Assembly: GCF_003112575.1 (NCBI RefSeq)
Contig: NZ_BEWC01000008.1
Coordinates: 62,001-126,000, forward strand
Origin: Streptomyces ardesiacus
GTDB taxonomy: Bacteria > Actinomycetota > Actinomycetes > Streptomycetales > Streptomycetaceae
Direction: 5' to 3'
DNA: 64,000 nucleotides
Position numbers and translations under genes: made by a program. The notes below the pieces were generated by a model that saw nothing but the letters and a program-made list of their open reading frames with translations, searched no databases and was not told the origin of the DNA. Numbering within the stretch: the first letter of the stretch is position 1; every line of letters begins with the position of its first letter. This document shows positions 32,546-41,019 of this stretch, piece after piece.

Positions 32546-32581
32546 GGTCCCGGTCCCCGTTCCCCGACGGGGGCCGGGGCC
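32546..32581 (+). terminator. Hairpin terminator after ECF41 gene
   Basis: Arms 32546-32560 and 32567-32581 form a 15-bp GC-rich stem with two G-U pairs and a TCCCCG loop, 33 bases after the sigma factor stop. There is no T-run, as is common in Streptomyces. Confidence 0.7.
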
Positions 32582-32595
32582 GTCCCGTTCGCCGG

Positions 32596-32611
32596 ATTGG
32601 TCTTGACCAAG
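32596..32611. promoter_or_regulatory. DasR-like palindromic operator upstream of GntR gene
   Basis: ATTGGTCTTGACCAAG closely matches the known DasR responsive element consensus (ACTGGTCTAGACCACT type); the arms TTGGTC/GACCAA are perfect. It lies about 96 bases before the GntR/UTRA regulator start. Either DasR or this DasR-related regulator itself probably binds it. Confidence 0.6.
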
Positions 32612-32706
32612 GGGGTGGGGCGTTTTATCGTCGCAGAGAACTGCAACAACCTTTAATAAACAAGGGCGTCAAAACGCCGCCGTACCACGGCGATTGCGAG
32701 GACAGG

Positions 32707-33468
32707 GTGGGGACCACGCAGTTGGAACGGGTGCCGGAGCCCAAGTACTGGCACCTCAGGACCGTGCTCAGCGAGGCCCTGGACTCGGAGTTCGAGGTGG
32801 GTGAGGTGCTGCCCAACGAACGCGACCTCGCGGCCCGCTTCGGCGTCGCCCGCGCGACCCTCCGCCAGGCCCTGGAACAGTTGGAGCTGGAGGGCAGGCT
32901 CCAGCGCAGGCGCGGCGTCGGTACGACCGTGGCCCCGCCGCGCGTCGGCGTGGCCGTCGACACCCCGGAGCACGCCTGGCCCGGCACGGCCGACGACGCC
33001 TGGCAGCCGGCCGACTGCGTCCTCGCGGCACCGCCCGCCGCCGTGGCCGACGCCCTGGAGACGGGCCGCGACGAGCCCGTCCACACCGTCCGCCGCTCCC
33101 GCGTGAGCCACGGCCAGCCGGTCGCCGCGGAACTGCTGTACGTCCCCTCGTCCTCGGTGCCCGGTCTCCCCGCCATCGACGCGCCCTCGGGCGCCGCACG
33201 CGCGCGTGCCGTGCTGCGGGAACTGCAGCGCGGGACGCTGGAGGGGCGGGAGAGCGCCGTCGAGCTGGGCTCGGCCGGCACGGACGACGCGAAGGAACTG
33301 GACCGCCTCCCCGGCGCGCCCGTCCTCGTGGTCACCACCCGCTACCTCGCCGAGGGCCGTACCGCCGCCCTCTCCGTCGCCACCTACCGCGCGGACACCT
33401 GCCGGCTGACCTTCGGCGACTCGGGCGACGTGCAGATCCACCACGGCCCCGAAACCCGGGCCTCCTGA
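32707..33468 (+). CDS. GntR/HutC-type transcriptional regulator (UTRA domain)
   Basis: A 253-residue regulator with an N-terminal GntR winged helix (EVLPNERDLAARFGVARATL, RQALEQLELEGRLQRRRGVG) and a C-terminal UTRA ligand-binding domain (HTVRRSRVSHGQPVAAELLY, LVVTTRYLAEGRTAALSVAT). This is the family of DasR, which senses GlcN-phosphates. The GTG at 32707 starts the conserved region and follows GAGGACAG. The upstream palindrome at 32596 suggests auto-regulation or membership of the DasR regulon. The only sugar-related gene nearby is the ROK protein at 33576. Confidence 0.87.
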   Translation: MGTTQLERVPEPKYWHLRTVLSEALDSEFEVGEVLPNERDLAARFGVARATLRQALEQLELEGRLQRRRGVGTTVAPPRVGVAVDTPEHAWPGTADDAWQPADCVLAAPPAAVADALETGRDEPVHTVRRSRVSHGQPVAAELLYVPSSSVPGLPAIDAPSGAARARAVLRELQRGTLEGRESAVELGSAGTDDAKELDRLPGAPVLVVTTRYLAEGRTAALSVATYRADTCRLTFGDSGDVQIHHGPETRAS

Positions 33469-33575
33469 CCCCTGGGTCCGCCACCGGGGCCCGCCGGCCC
33501 GCTGCCCCACCCCCGGCCGTCCGGGCCCATCACCCGGCGGCGCTCCCGTCGTGCCCGCAGGCCGACGGTTCCCGG

Positions 33576-34730
33576 TCAGCGGCGGGCCGTCGCGCCCTCG
33601 ACCGCGAAGAGCTGCTCCTCCACGTGGTCGAGGGCCAGCCGCAGCGCGCCCGTGGCCACGGCGGCCTCGCCGAGCAACGACAGGGCCACCCGCGGCGGAC
33701 GCAGGCAGTAGCGGGCCAGTTCCTGGCGCAACGGCTCCAGCACGCCGTCCAGCCCGGCCGCCCAGCCGCCGATGACGACCATCTCGGGATCGAGGGCGAG
33801 CGACAGGGCCGCCACGTCGTGCACCAGCCGCTGGATGAACCGCTCGACCGCCGCGCGGGCCCGCTCGTCCCCGTCCCGGGCCTCGGCAAAGACCTTGGCG
33901 ACGGCCTGCTCGTCCAGCGGGTGCAGCGGCTGGTCCGTGGTCGACAGCAGCGTCTCCGGCGTCACGTCCCGGCCCAGCAGGTGCAGCGCCCCGATCTCCC
34001 CGGCCGCCCCGCCGTAGCCCCGGTGCAGCCGTCCGCCGATCAGCGCCCCCGCCCCGGGACTGAGCCCGGCCAGCACGAACACCATGTCCTCGCACTCGGT
34101 GGCGGAGCCCTTCCAGTGCTCGGCGACCGCCGCCGCGTTCGCGTCGTTCTCGACCAGCACCGGGCACTTGAAGGAACGCCGCAGCCGTTCGCCCAGCCCG
34201 AGGCCCGTCCATCCCGGCAGCGCCGTCCCCAACCGCACCGTGCCGTCCGCCTCGACGATGCCCGGCGTGGCCGCGCCGACCGCACGCAGGGAACCGCGGG
34301 CCACACCGGCCCGGCGCAGCAGCTCGGCGACGGCCGTGCGCAGCCGCTCCAGCCGCTCGTCGGCCGACGCGTTCTCGTCCACGTCCTTGGCCTGGGCGCC
34401 GATCACCCGGCCGTCCAGGCCGGACAGGAGCGCGGCGACGCGGTGCGGGCCGATCTCCAGGCCCAGCAGGTGCCCGGCCTCCGCCCGGAACCGGAACCGC
34501 CGCGCGGGACGGCCCTGTCGCCGGGCGGTCCCCTCGCCGGCGGCCGCCTCGACGACCAGACCGGCCTCGATCAGCCCCTCCACGACGCCCTCGACGGTCG
34601 GCCGGGACAGCCCCGTCACCCGGGTGATCTCCGTCAGCGTCGCGGAGTCCGTCGCACGCAACGCGTGCAGCACCACAGCGGAGTTGATCCTCCGCAACAG
34701 CGACGGATCCCCGCCGGTCAGGCCTGCCAC
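33576..34730 (-). CDS. ROK family transcriptional regulator
   Basis: A 384-residue ROK protein. An N-terminal winged helix (LLRRINSAVVLHALRATDSA, TLTEITRVTGLSRPTVEGVV) is fused to the ROK sugar-kinase-like domain with LLGLEIGPHRVAALLSGLDG, VENDANAAAVAEHW and GAGALIGGRLHRGYGGAAGE. The zinc-binding CxCGxxGC cluster of true ROK kinases is missing, as expected for a regulator. The start is GTG. It lies 100 bases downstream of the response regulator gene on the same strand but probably has its own promoter. Possibly NagC-like sugar control, given the facing GntR gene (inference). Confidence 0.87.
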   Translation of the reverse strand: MAGLTGGDPSLLRRINSAVVLHALRATDSATLTEITRVTGLSRPTVEGVVEGLIEAGLVVEAAAGEGTARRQGRPARRFRFRAEAGHLLGLEIGPHRVAALLSGLDGRVIGAQAKDVDENASADERLERLRTAVAELLRRAGVARGSLRAVGAATPGIVEADGTVRLGTALPGWTGLGLGERLRRSFKCPVLVENDANAAAVAEHWKGSATECEDMVFVLAGLSPGAGALIGGRLHRGYGGAAGEIGALHLLGRDVTPETLLSTTDQPLHPLDEQAVAKVFAEARDGDERARAAVERFIQRLVHDVAALSLALDPEMVVIGGWAAGLDGVLEPLRQELARYCLRPPRVALSLLGEAAVATGALRLALDHVEEQLFAVEGATARR

Positions 34731-34830
34731 GGTCCGTCCTCCCAGCTAGTGCGCGTGTTGGCCGGATGGTACTCGGCCCGCCGGCCTCCGGCGAGCGCCG
34801 GTCCGCCCCTTCCGGGACCACGGCCGCTGC

Positions 34831-35493
34831 TCAACCGGGTGCCACGAACCCCGACTCGTACGCCGTGATCACCGCCTGGGTGCGGTCCCGCGCCCCGAGC
34901 TTCGCCAGTACGGCGCTCACGTGCGACTTCACCGTCTCCGTCCCGACCACCAGCCGTGCGGCGATCTCCGCGTTCGACAGCCCCCGCGCCATCAGCCGCA
35001 GCACCTCGCCCTCCCGCTCGGTGAGCCGGGCCCGGTCCAGCACCGCGCGGGCCGCACGGTTGCCGCCGCCGTCGCCGTACTCGGCGGCCAGCCGGCGCAC
35101 CGAGGACGGGAACAGCAGGGACTCGCCCTCGGCGATCAGGCGTACCGCGTGCACGATCTCGGCCGGACGGGCGCGCTTGAGCAGGAACCCGTCGGCACCC
35201 GCGCGCAGCGCCTCGTACACGTACTCGTCGTTCTCGAAGGTCGTCACCACGAGGATCTTCGGCGGTTCGGGCACCGTCCGCAGCAGCGCGCGCGTGGCCT
35301 CGATGCCGTCCAGCAGCGGCATCCGGACGTCCATGGCCACCACGTCCGGCCGCACCTTTCGCACCAGCGGAATCACCGCCGCCCCGTCGGCAGCCTCACC
35401 GGCCACCTCGATGTCCGGCTGGGCCTCCAGCACGGCCCGCAGACCGGCGCGCACCAGGGGTTCGTCGTCGACGAGGAGCACTCTGACCGGCAT
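34831..35493 (-). CDS. NarL/FixJ-type response regulator
   Basis: A 220-residue two-component regulator. The receiver domain has the acidic pair at residues 9-10, the phosphorylated Asp near 55 in VVAMDVRMPLLDG and Lys in GADGFLLKRARP. The C-terminal LuxR-type HTH reads LTEREGEVLRLMARGLSNAE and TVKSHVSAVLAKLGARDRTQ. It is 14 bases downstream of the histidine kinase and forms an operon with it. The divergent ABC transporter at 36771 is the likely target. Confidence 0.93.
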   Translation of the reverse strand: MPVRVLLVDDEPLVRAGLRAVLEAQPDIEVAGEAADGAAVIPLVRKVRPDVVAMDVRMPLLDGIEATRALLRTVPEPPKILVVTTFENDEYVYEALRAGADGFLLKRARPAEIVHAVRLIAEGESLLFPSSVRRLAAEYGDGGGNRAARAVLDRARLTEREGEVLRLMARGLSNAEIAARLVVGTETVKSHVSAVLAKLGARDRTQAVITAYESGFVAPG

Positions 35494-35507
35494 CCGGCCA
35501 GCCTAGA

Positions 35508-36662
35508 TCAGCCCGGCGGCAGCTCGACGCGCACCGTCCAGTCACCGGCGTCGTCCGGGCCCGTGTGCGCCCGGCCGCCCAGGAGCGCGGCCCGTTCGCG
35601 TATGCCCCGCAGGCCGCCGTCGCGTCCCGGCGCGGATCTCGCGTCCGGCAGCGGATTGCGCACGTCCAGCGTGAGCGCCCCGTCCACCACCTCGACGCGG
35701 ACCCGTGCGGGCACGGCACCCGCGTGCCGCAGCACGTTGGTCAGCGCCTCCTGGAGGATGCGGTAGCCCTCGCGGGAGACATGGCCGGGCAGCGTCTCGA
35801 GCGGGCCCGCGACCTCGGCGTCGACCTTGGCCCCCGAGGCCCGGGCGGACTCCAGCAGGCGGTCGGCGTCCGCGAGCGTCGGTCTGCTGCTCGCCGGCCG
35901 CTCCGACTCGCGCAGCACGCCGAGCACCCGTTCCAGATCCTCCAGGGCCGCCCGGCCGGTCTCCTCGATGGCGGTCAGGGCCCGGTCGGTGAACTCCGCG
36001 CTGTTCGCCGCGCGGGCGGCCCCCGCCTGGACGACGGCGACGGTCAGCGCGTGGCCGATGGAGTCGTGCAGCTCGCGTGCGATGCGGGTGCGTTCCAGGA
36101 GTTGCTCGGTGCGTTCCTCCAGGGCGGAGAGCCGTTCGGCGGCGGACGGTCCGAGCAACGCGCGGGCCGCCGCCGTGGCCACGGCGCCGAGGCCGACCAC
36201 GGCGCCGTACAGGGCGAGGAGGGGGAGCGGGGCGAGGAGGGCGTACGCCCAGTGCGGCGCCGCGTTCCGCAGGAACGGTAGGTCCACCCGGTGGCCCAGG
36301 GCGTGCCGGACCAGCTCGACGGCGAGAACCGGCAGCCAGACACAGACGCCCGTGGTCAGGGCGCCCAGCAGCATGCGCACCTGCAGCCACACCACCGTGC
36401 GCAGCCGGTCGCGCCAGTGCGCGGAGGGCGCCACCGAGAAGGAGGAGTCGTCGATGCCGGGCGTCAGGAGCAGACGGGCCTGCACGCCCTCGCCGGTACG
36501 CACCGCCGGGACGAGCCCGACCGGGACCAGCACCGCCGCGGGCACCCACATGGAGCGCTCGTCGATGAACATCCACACACTGACCACGAGCATCGGCACC
36601 CACAGATGCAGCAGTCGTGTGTACGTCGTCCCCCGGCACAGCGGGCGCAGCAAGCGGACCAT
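35508..36662 (-). CDS. Sensor histidine kinase, HisKA_3 type
   Basis: A 384-residue kinase. The N-terminal 180 residues contain about four to five hydrophobic segments (LLHLWVPMLVVSVWMFI, WVPAAVLVPVGLVPAV, GALTTGVCVWLPVLAVELV, YALLAPLPLLALYGAVVGLG). The dimerisation/phosphoacceptor helix carries His near residue 199 in RIARELHDSIGHALTVAVVQ, and the HATPase domain has ILQEALTNVLRHAGA and GGLRGIRERAALLGG. It lacks a large extracellular sensor, so membrane or intramembrane signals are likely. Head-to-head with the ABC transporter genes, 108 bases apart. Confidence 0.92.
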   Translation of the reverse strand: MVRLLRPLCRGTTYTRLLHLWVPMLVVSVWMFIDERSMWVPAAVLVPVGLVPAVRTGEGVQARLLLTPGIDDSSFSVAPSAHWRDRLRTVVWLQVRMLLGALTTGVCVWLPVLAVELVRHALGHRVDLPFLRNAAPHWAYALLAPLPLLALYGAVVGLGAVATAAARALLGPSAAERLSALEERTEQLLERTRIARELHDSIGHALTVAVVQAGAARAANSAEFTDRALTAIEETGRAALEDLERVLGVLRESERPASSRPTLADADRLLESARASGAKVDAEVAGPLETLPGHVSREGYRILQEALTNVLRHAGAVPARVRVEVVDGALTLDVRNPLPDARSAPGRDGGLRGIRERAALLGGRAHTGPDDAGDWTVRVELPPG

Positions 36663-36770
36663 CCACTCATCCTGTCAGCCGCCACCGGCACCCGACCTCC
36701 CCCGCACGGGGGAGGGGATCTCCACCGACGGGGGAGGCCCCGCCCCCGCACCGACCGGCACGCTGCTGCC

Positions 36771-37691
36771 ATGACCAGCATCGACGTCCACCACCTCACC
36801 AAGGAGTACGGCACCCGACGAGCCGTCGACGACCTCACCTTCACCGTGCGCCCCGGCCGCGTCACCGGCTTCCTCGGCCCCAACGGAGCCGGCAAGTCGA
36901 CCACCATGCGGCTCGTCCTCGGCCTGGACCGGCCCACCTCCGGGACCGCGACCGTCGGCGGACGCGCCTACACCACCCTGCGCGAGCCGCTGCGGCACGT
37001 CGGCGCCCTGCTCGACGCGGACGCCGCCCACGGCTCGCGTACCGGCCGCGGCCATCTGCGCGTCCTGGCGGCCAGCAACCGTGTCGCCGCCCGCCGGGTC
37101 GACGAGGTGATGGAGCAGACGGGTATCGCGTCCGTGGCCCACCGCAGGGTGAAGACGTACTCCCTGGGCATGCGCCAGCGGCTGGGCATCGCCGCCGCGC
37201 TCCTGGGCGACCCCCAAGTGGTGCTCCTGGACGAGCCGTCCAACGGGCTGGACCCCGAGGGCATCGTCTGGATCCGCGAACTCCTGCGCGGGCTCGCGGA
37301 CGAGGGGCGCACCGTCCTCGTCTCCAGCCACCTCATGAACGAGACCGCGTCCTTCGCCGACCACCTGGTCGTCCTCGGCCGGGGCCGCCTGCTCGCCGAC
37401 ACGCCGATGCGGGAGTTCATCGACGCCCGCGTACGGCCACGGGTCCGCATCCGGACGCCGGACGCGACCGCTCTGAAGGCCGCGCTCGCCCGGCACGGCC
37501 ACGACGCCGTGGACCACGACGACGGGTACTGGACCGTGCACCACGCGCGCGTGGACGACATCGGCCGGATCGTGTCCGGCGCGGGGGTGCCCGTCCTCGA
37601 ACTGGCCGCGGACGAAGGCACGCTGGAACAGGCCTACCTCGACCTGACCGCCACCGAGACCGAGTTCACCGCACAGCCCCAGGAGGCCTGA
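36771..37691 (+). CDS. ABC transporter ATP-binding protein
   Basis: A 306-residue ATPase of the DrrA/CcmA-like export group. Walker A GFLGPNGAGKSTTMRLVLGL, signature YSLGMRQRLGIAAALLGDPQ, Walker B VVLLDEPSNGLDPEGI and the H-loop SSHLMNE are complete. It powers the permease encoded three bases downstream. Such pairs beside NarL-type two-component systems often protect against peptides or membrane-active compounds; the substrate is not shown. The ATG at 36771 begins directly at the family N-terminus. Confidence 0.93.
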   Translation: MTSIDVHHLTKEYGTRRAVDDLTFTVRPGRVTGFLGPNGAGKSTTMRLVLGLDRPTSGTATVGGRAYTTLREPLRHVGALLDADAAHGSRTGRGHLRVLAASNRVAARRVDEVMEQTGIASVAHRRVKTYSLGMRQRLGIAAALLGDPQVVLLDEPSNGLDPEGIVWIRELLRGLADEGRTVLVSSHLMNETASFADHLVVLGRGRLLADTPMREFIDARVRPRVRIRTPDATALKAALARHGHDAVDHDDGYWTVHHARVDDIGRIVSGAGVPVLELAADEGTLEQAYLDLTATETEFTAQPQEA

Positions 37692-37693
37692 CC

Positions 37694-38419
37694 ATGGATC
37701 TCGCGCCCGTCCTCCGCGCGGAGGCGCTCAAGGTGCTCACCCTGCGTTCGCTGTGCGGCGCGCTGCTGGCCCTGTTCGCCGCCACCACCGCGTTCTCCGC
37801 GCTGGCCGGAGTGTCCGACACCTCCGACCCGGAATTCGACCCGCTGTTCACGGCCCTGTCCGGGGTCATGCCGGGCCAGATCGCGGCCATCGCCTTCGGT
37901 GCCGTCGTCGTCTCCAGCGAGTACCAGGGCAACGGAATCCGGCTCACCCTGGCCGCGGTCCCCCAGCGCGGCCGGTGGTTCGCGGCGAAGCTGGCCGTCG
38001 TCGCCGTACCGGCGCTCGGGGTGGGTCTGGTCACCGCGCTCGCCGCCCTGTTCGCCGCTCGTGCGGGCCTCGGCGCGGCGGCGGGCGGACTCACCGCCGG
38101 GGAGCAGATCCGCGGTGTCGTGGGCTGCGGGATCTACCTCATGCTCATGGCCCTGTTCGCGGCCGGGCTCACCGCCCTGTTCCGCAGCGGAGTGGCCACC
38201 CTGTCCACCCTGGTCCCGTTCATCCTCGTCGTCTCCTTCGTGATCGGGGACGCGGCGGGCACCGTCGCCGACTTCCTGCCGGACAGGGCGGGGCAGACCG
38301 TCCTCCACCAGACGTACGAGGGCGCCCTGGGACCCTGGACGGGGCTCGCGGTGACCGCGCTGTGGACGGCGGCCGCCCTCCTGGCCGGGTTCTGGCGCCT
38401 GCGCAGCCGGGACGCCTGA
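37694..38419 (+). CDS. ABC transporter permease (ABC-2 type)
   Basis: A 241-residue integral membrane protein with six hydrophobic segments, including LCGALLALFAATTAFSALAG, AKLAVVAVPALGVGLVTALA, GIYLMLMALFAAGLTALF, STLVPFILVVSFVIGDAAG and LAVTALWTAAALLAGFW. SSEYQGNGIRLTLAAVPQR after the second segment is typical of these permeases. AGGAGG at 37681-37686 precedes the ATG. It partners the ATP-binding protein immediately upstream. Confidence 0.9.
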   Translation: MDLAPVLRAEALKVLTLRSLCGALLALFAATTAFSALAGVSDTSDPEFDPLFTALSGVMPGQIAAIAFGAVVVSSEYQGNGIRLTLAAVPQRGRWFAAKLAVVAVPALGVGLVTALAALFAARAGLGAAAGGLTAGEQIRGVVGCGIYLMLMALFAAGLTALFRSGVATLSTLVPFILVVSFVIGDAAGTVADFLPDRAGQTVLHQTYEGALGPWTGLAVTALWTAAALLAGFWRLRSRDA

Positions 38420-38487
38420 GCACGGGCGGCCGGCGGGGCCCGGCTGACGCCCCGCCAATTGTCAGTGGCTGCGGGTTTACTGGACGC

Positions 38488-38928
38488 ATGGACATCGCGC
38501 GGCACCTCGCCCTCATCGACGAGCTGTGCTTCCGGCCCTTCCCGGCGGAGCACGGCCCGCCGGACGGGGACCCGGCGGGCCCCGGGTGCTTCACGGCGGT
38601 GCTGGAGAGCAGCCAGGGCCTCGCCGGCCGCGACCCGGCGGAGCGGGCGGTGACGGTGGAGCAGTACGAGAAGGAGCGGGACGCGCTCGGGGAACGGCTC
38701 GCCGCGCGCTGGGGCGAGACGGCCCCCTGGAACCTGCAGACGGTCCTGCTGCGCACCGAGCGGGAGGAGATACCCGAGCCGTGGGCCGGCCTGAGCGCCC
38801 GCGCCCGCGTGGCCTGCCTCTGGGAGGCGCGGGGCACCGGCCGCTGGGTCGCGGTGGCCGTCGCCGACCGCGACGAGGCGGACGAGGTACGGCTGCTGGC
38901 CGTGGTCACGCGGGAGGCACCGCCGTGA
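38488..38928 (+). CDS. Hypothetical protein, 146 aa
   Basis: A small acidic cytoplasmic protein that I do not recognise. It begins MDIARHLALIDELCFRPFPA and continues with VEQYEKERDALGERLAARWG, PWNLQTVLLRTEREEIPEPW and WVAVAVADRDEADEVRLLAV. There is no signal peptide, membrane helix or known motif. Codon use is typical of the genome and the gene ends nine bases before the converging mug gene. The ATG at 38488 is the only good start. Confidence 0.7.
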   Translation: MDIARHLALIDELCFRPFPAEHGPPDGDPAGPGCFTAVLESSQGLAGRDPAERAVTVEQYEKERDALGERLAARWGETAPWNLQTVLLRTEREEIPEPWAGLSARARVACLWEARGTGRWVAVAVADRDEADEVRLLAVVTREAPP

Positions 38929-38937
38929 CCGCCCCGC

Positions 38938-39495
38938 CTACGCCCCCGGCCGTTCCTCCGCGGCGACCCGCAGCCGGGCGAACTCCTCGGCCATCGTCTG
39001 CGCCGTCCAGTGCGCGTTGAGTCCGCTCGGGTTGGGCAGCACCCACACCCGCGTCCCGCCCAACGTCCGCTCCTGGGGGCCGACGCGAGCCTTCCGCTCG
39101 TCGAAGGCGGTCCGGTAGGCGGTGACGCCGACCACGGCCAGCCAGCGGGGCTTCAGCCGTGCCACCTTCGCGACCAGCAGCCGCCCGCCCTCCCGGTACT
39201 CCTCGGCGCTCAGCTCGTCCGCCCGCGCGCTGGCCCGCGCCACGACGTTGGTGATGCCGAGCCCGTACGACGGCAGCTCGTGCTGTTCCGACGGCTTCAG
39301 CAGCCGGGGCGTGAACCCGGACAGGTGCAGGACCGGCCAGAAGCGGTTGCCGGGACGGGCGAAGTGGTGCCCCGTCGCCGCCGACAGCAGACCCGGGTTG
39401 ATGCCGCAGAACAGCACGCGCAGGCCGTCCGCGACGACGTCCGGCAGCAGACGGTCGCGGGCGGCCTCCAGCTCGGCGCGGGTGAAGCGGGTCAG
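38938..39495 (-). CDS. mug: G/U mismatch-specific uracil-DNA glycosylase, apparent CTG start
   Basis: A 185-residue Mug/TDG-family glycosylase. LRVLFCGINPGLLSAATGHH carries the catalytic GINPG motif (Asn activates water), ARPGNRFWPVLHLSGF follows, and VWVLPNPSGLN is the second motif that wedges into DNA. It removes uracil or ethenocytosine from mispairs. The family N-terminus is MTRFTRxELEAARD; here the corresponding codon is CTG at 39495, overlapping the purB stop as CTGA, with GGAG five bases upstream. No ATG, GTG or TTG is available nearby in frame. It is translationally coupled to purB. Confidence 0.85.
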   Translation of the reverse strand: MTRFTRAELEAARDRLLPDVVADGLRVLFCGINPGLLSAATGHHFARPGNRFWPVLHLSGFTPRLLKPSEQHELPSYGLGITNVVARASARADELSAEEYREGGRLLVAKVARLKPRWLAVVGVTAYRTAFDERKARVGPQERTLGGTRVWVLPNPSGLNAHWTAQTMAEEFARLRVAAEERPGA

Positions 39496-40934
39496 AGGAT
39501 GGCTCCGGGGGTGTAGCCCGCGGCCTCCGGGTGCCGCTTGACGATCTCCTCGATCCGGCCGACGACGGTACCGGCCTGGTCGGCGGCGGCGCCGGTGAAG
39601 GAGAGCTTGTCGGCCATCAGCGCGTCCAGCGCCGCACCGTCCAGCGGGATGCGCGCGTCGGCGGCCAGCTTGTCCAGGAGTTCGTTGCGCTCGGCACCCC
39701 GCTCGCGCATCGCCAGCGCGGAGGCGACGGCGTGCTCCTTGATCGCCTCGTGGGCGACCTCGCGGCCCACACCGGCCCGCACCGCGCCCATCAGCACCTT
39801 GGTGGTGGCCAGGAACGGCAGGTAGCGGTCGAGTTCCCGGGCCACGACGGCCGGGAAGGCACCGAACTCGTCGAGCACGGTCAGGAACGTCTCCAGGAGC
39901 CCGTCCAGCGCGAAGAACGCGTCGGGGAGCGCCACCCGGCGCACCACCGAGCAGGACACGTCGCCCTCGTTCCACTGGTCGCCCGCCAGCTCGCCGGTCA
40001 TCGAGGCGTAGCCGCGCAGGATCACCATCAGGCCGTTGACGCGCTCGCAGGAGCGGGTGTTCATCTTGTGCGGCATCGCGGACGAGCCGACCTGGCCGGG
40101 CTTGAAGCCCTCGGTGACCAGCTCGTGCCCGGCCATCAGCCGGATCGTCTTGGCCAGCGAGGAGGGCGCCGCCGCGAGCTGCACCAGCGCGGTGACGACC
40201 TCGTAGTCCAGGGAGCGCGGGTAGACCTGGCCGACCGAGGTGAACGCCTGCGAGAAGCCGAGGTGCCCGGCGATCCGCTGCTCCAGCTCGGCGAGCTTGC
40301 CCGCGTCGCCGCCGAGCAGGTCCAGCATGTCCTGTGCGGTGCCGACGGGGCCCTTGATGCCCCGCAGCGGGTAGCGGCCGAGCAGCTCCTCCAGGCGGCC
40401 GTACGCCACGAGCAGCTCGTCGGCGGCGGTGGCGAACCGCTTGCCCAGCGTCGTGGCCTGCGCGGCGACGTTGTGGGAGCGGCCGGCCATGACCAGCTCG
40501 CCGTACTCGCCGGCCAGCCTGCCGAGGCGGGCCAGGACGGCCACCGAACGGTCCCGGACCAGTTCGAGGGAGAGCCGGATCTGGAGCTGCTCGACGTTCT
40601 CCGTGAGGTCGCGGGAGGTCATGCCCTTGTGCACGTGCTCGTGCCCGGCGAGGTCGTTGAACTCCTCGATCCGCGCCTTCACGTCGTGTCGCGTGACCTT
40701 CTCGCGCTCGGCGATCGAGGCCAGGTCGACCTGGTCGAGGACGCGCTCGTAGTCGGCGAGCGCGGCGTCGGGCACCTCGATGCCCAGATCCTTCTGGGCC
40801 CGCAGCACGGCGAGCCAGAGCCGGCGCTCCAGCTTCACCTTCTGCTCGGGCGACCAGAGCGTGGCGAGCTCGGCGGAGGCGTAGCGTCCGGCGAGGACGT
40901 TCGGGATGCGGGGCTTGGCGGGAGCGGAAGTCAC
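39492..40934 (-). CDS. purB: Adenylosuccinate lyase
   Basis: A 480-residue member of the fumarase/aspartase superfamily that cleaves SAICAR and adenylosuccinate in purine synthesis. The signature GSSAMPHKMNTRSCERVNGL near residues 281-300 contains the catalytic loop Ser; VMAGRSHNVAAQATTLGKRF and GHEHVHKGMTSRDLTENVEQ hold the substrate-binding His residues. Length matches the longer actinobacterial/eukaryote-like type. The GTG start at 40934 begins MTSAPAKPRIPNVLAGRYAS. Downstream it overlaps mug by four bases. Confidence 0.95.
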   Translation of the reverse strand: MTSAPAKPRIPNVLAGRYASAELATLWSPEQKVKLERRLWLAVLRAQKDLGIEVPDAALADYERVLDQVDLASIAEREKVTRHDVKARIEEFNDLAGHEHVHKGMTSRDLTENVEQLQIRLSLELVRDRSVAVLARLGRLAGEYGELVMAGRSHNVAAQATTLGKRFATAADELLVAYGRLEELLGRYPLRGIKGPVGTAQDMLDLLGGDAGKLAELEQRIAGHLGFSQAFTSVGQVYPRSLDYEVVTALVQLAAAPSSLAKTIRLMAGHELVTEGFKPGQVGSSAMPHKMNTRSCERVNGLMVILRGYASMTGELAGDQWNEGDVSCSVVRRVALPDAFFALDGLLETFLTVLDEFGAFPAVVARELDRYLPFLATTKVLMGAVRAGVGREVAHEAIKEHAVASALAMRERGAERNELLDKLAADARIPLDGAALDALMADKLSFTGAAADQAGTVVGRIEEIVKRHPEAAGYTPGAIL

Positions 40935-41003
40935 GTGGACGGATTCTACTGGCGATTCGTGCAGGTCGGCGTCGCGGGGTGGTTCGTCGGAAGCTACGAA
41001 GGG

Positions 41004-41019
41004 GCCCCGGTGCCGGGGC
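41004..41019. terminator. Small GC hairpin after GDSL hydrolase gene
   Basis: GCCCCGG-TG-CCGGGGC forms a 7-bp stem immediately after the stop of the GDSL hydrolase gene on the minus strand and upstream of the purB start. Weak but plausible terminator. Confidence 0.45.
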
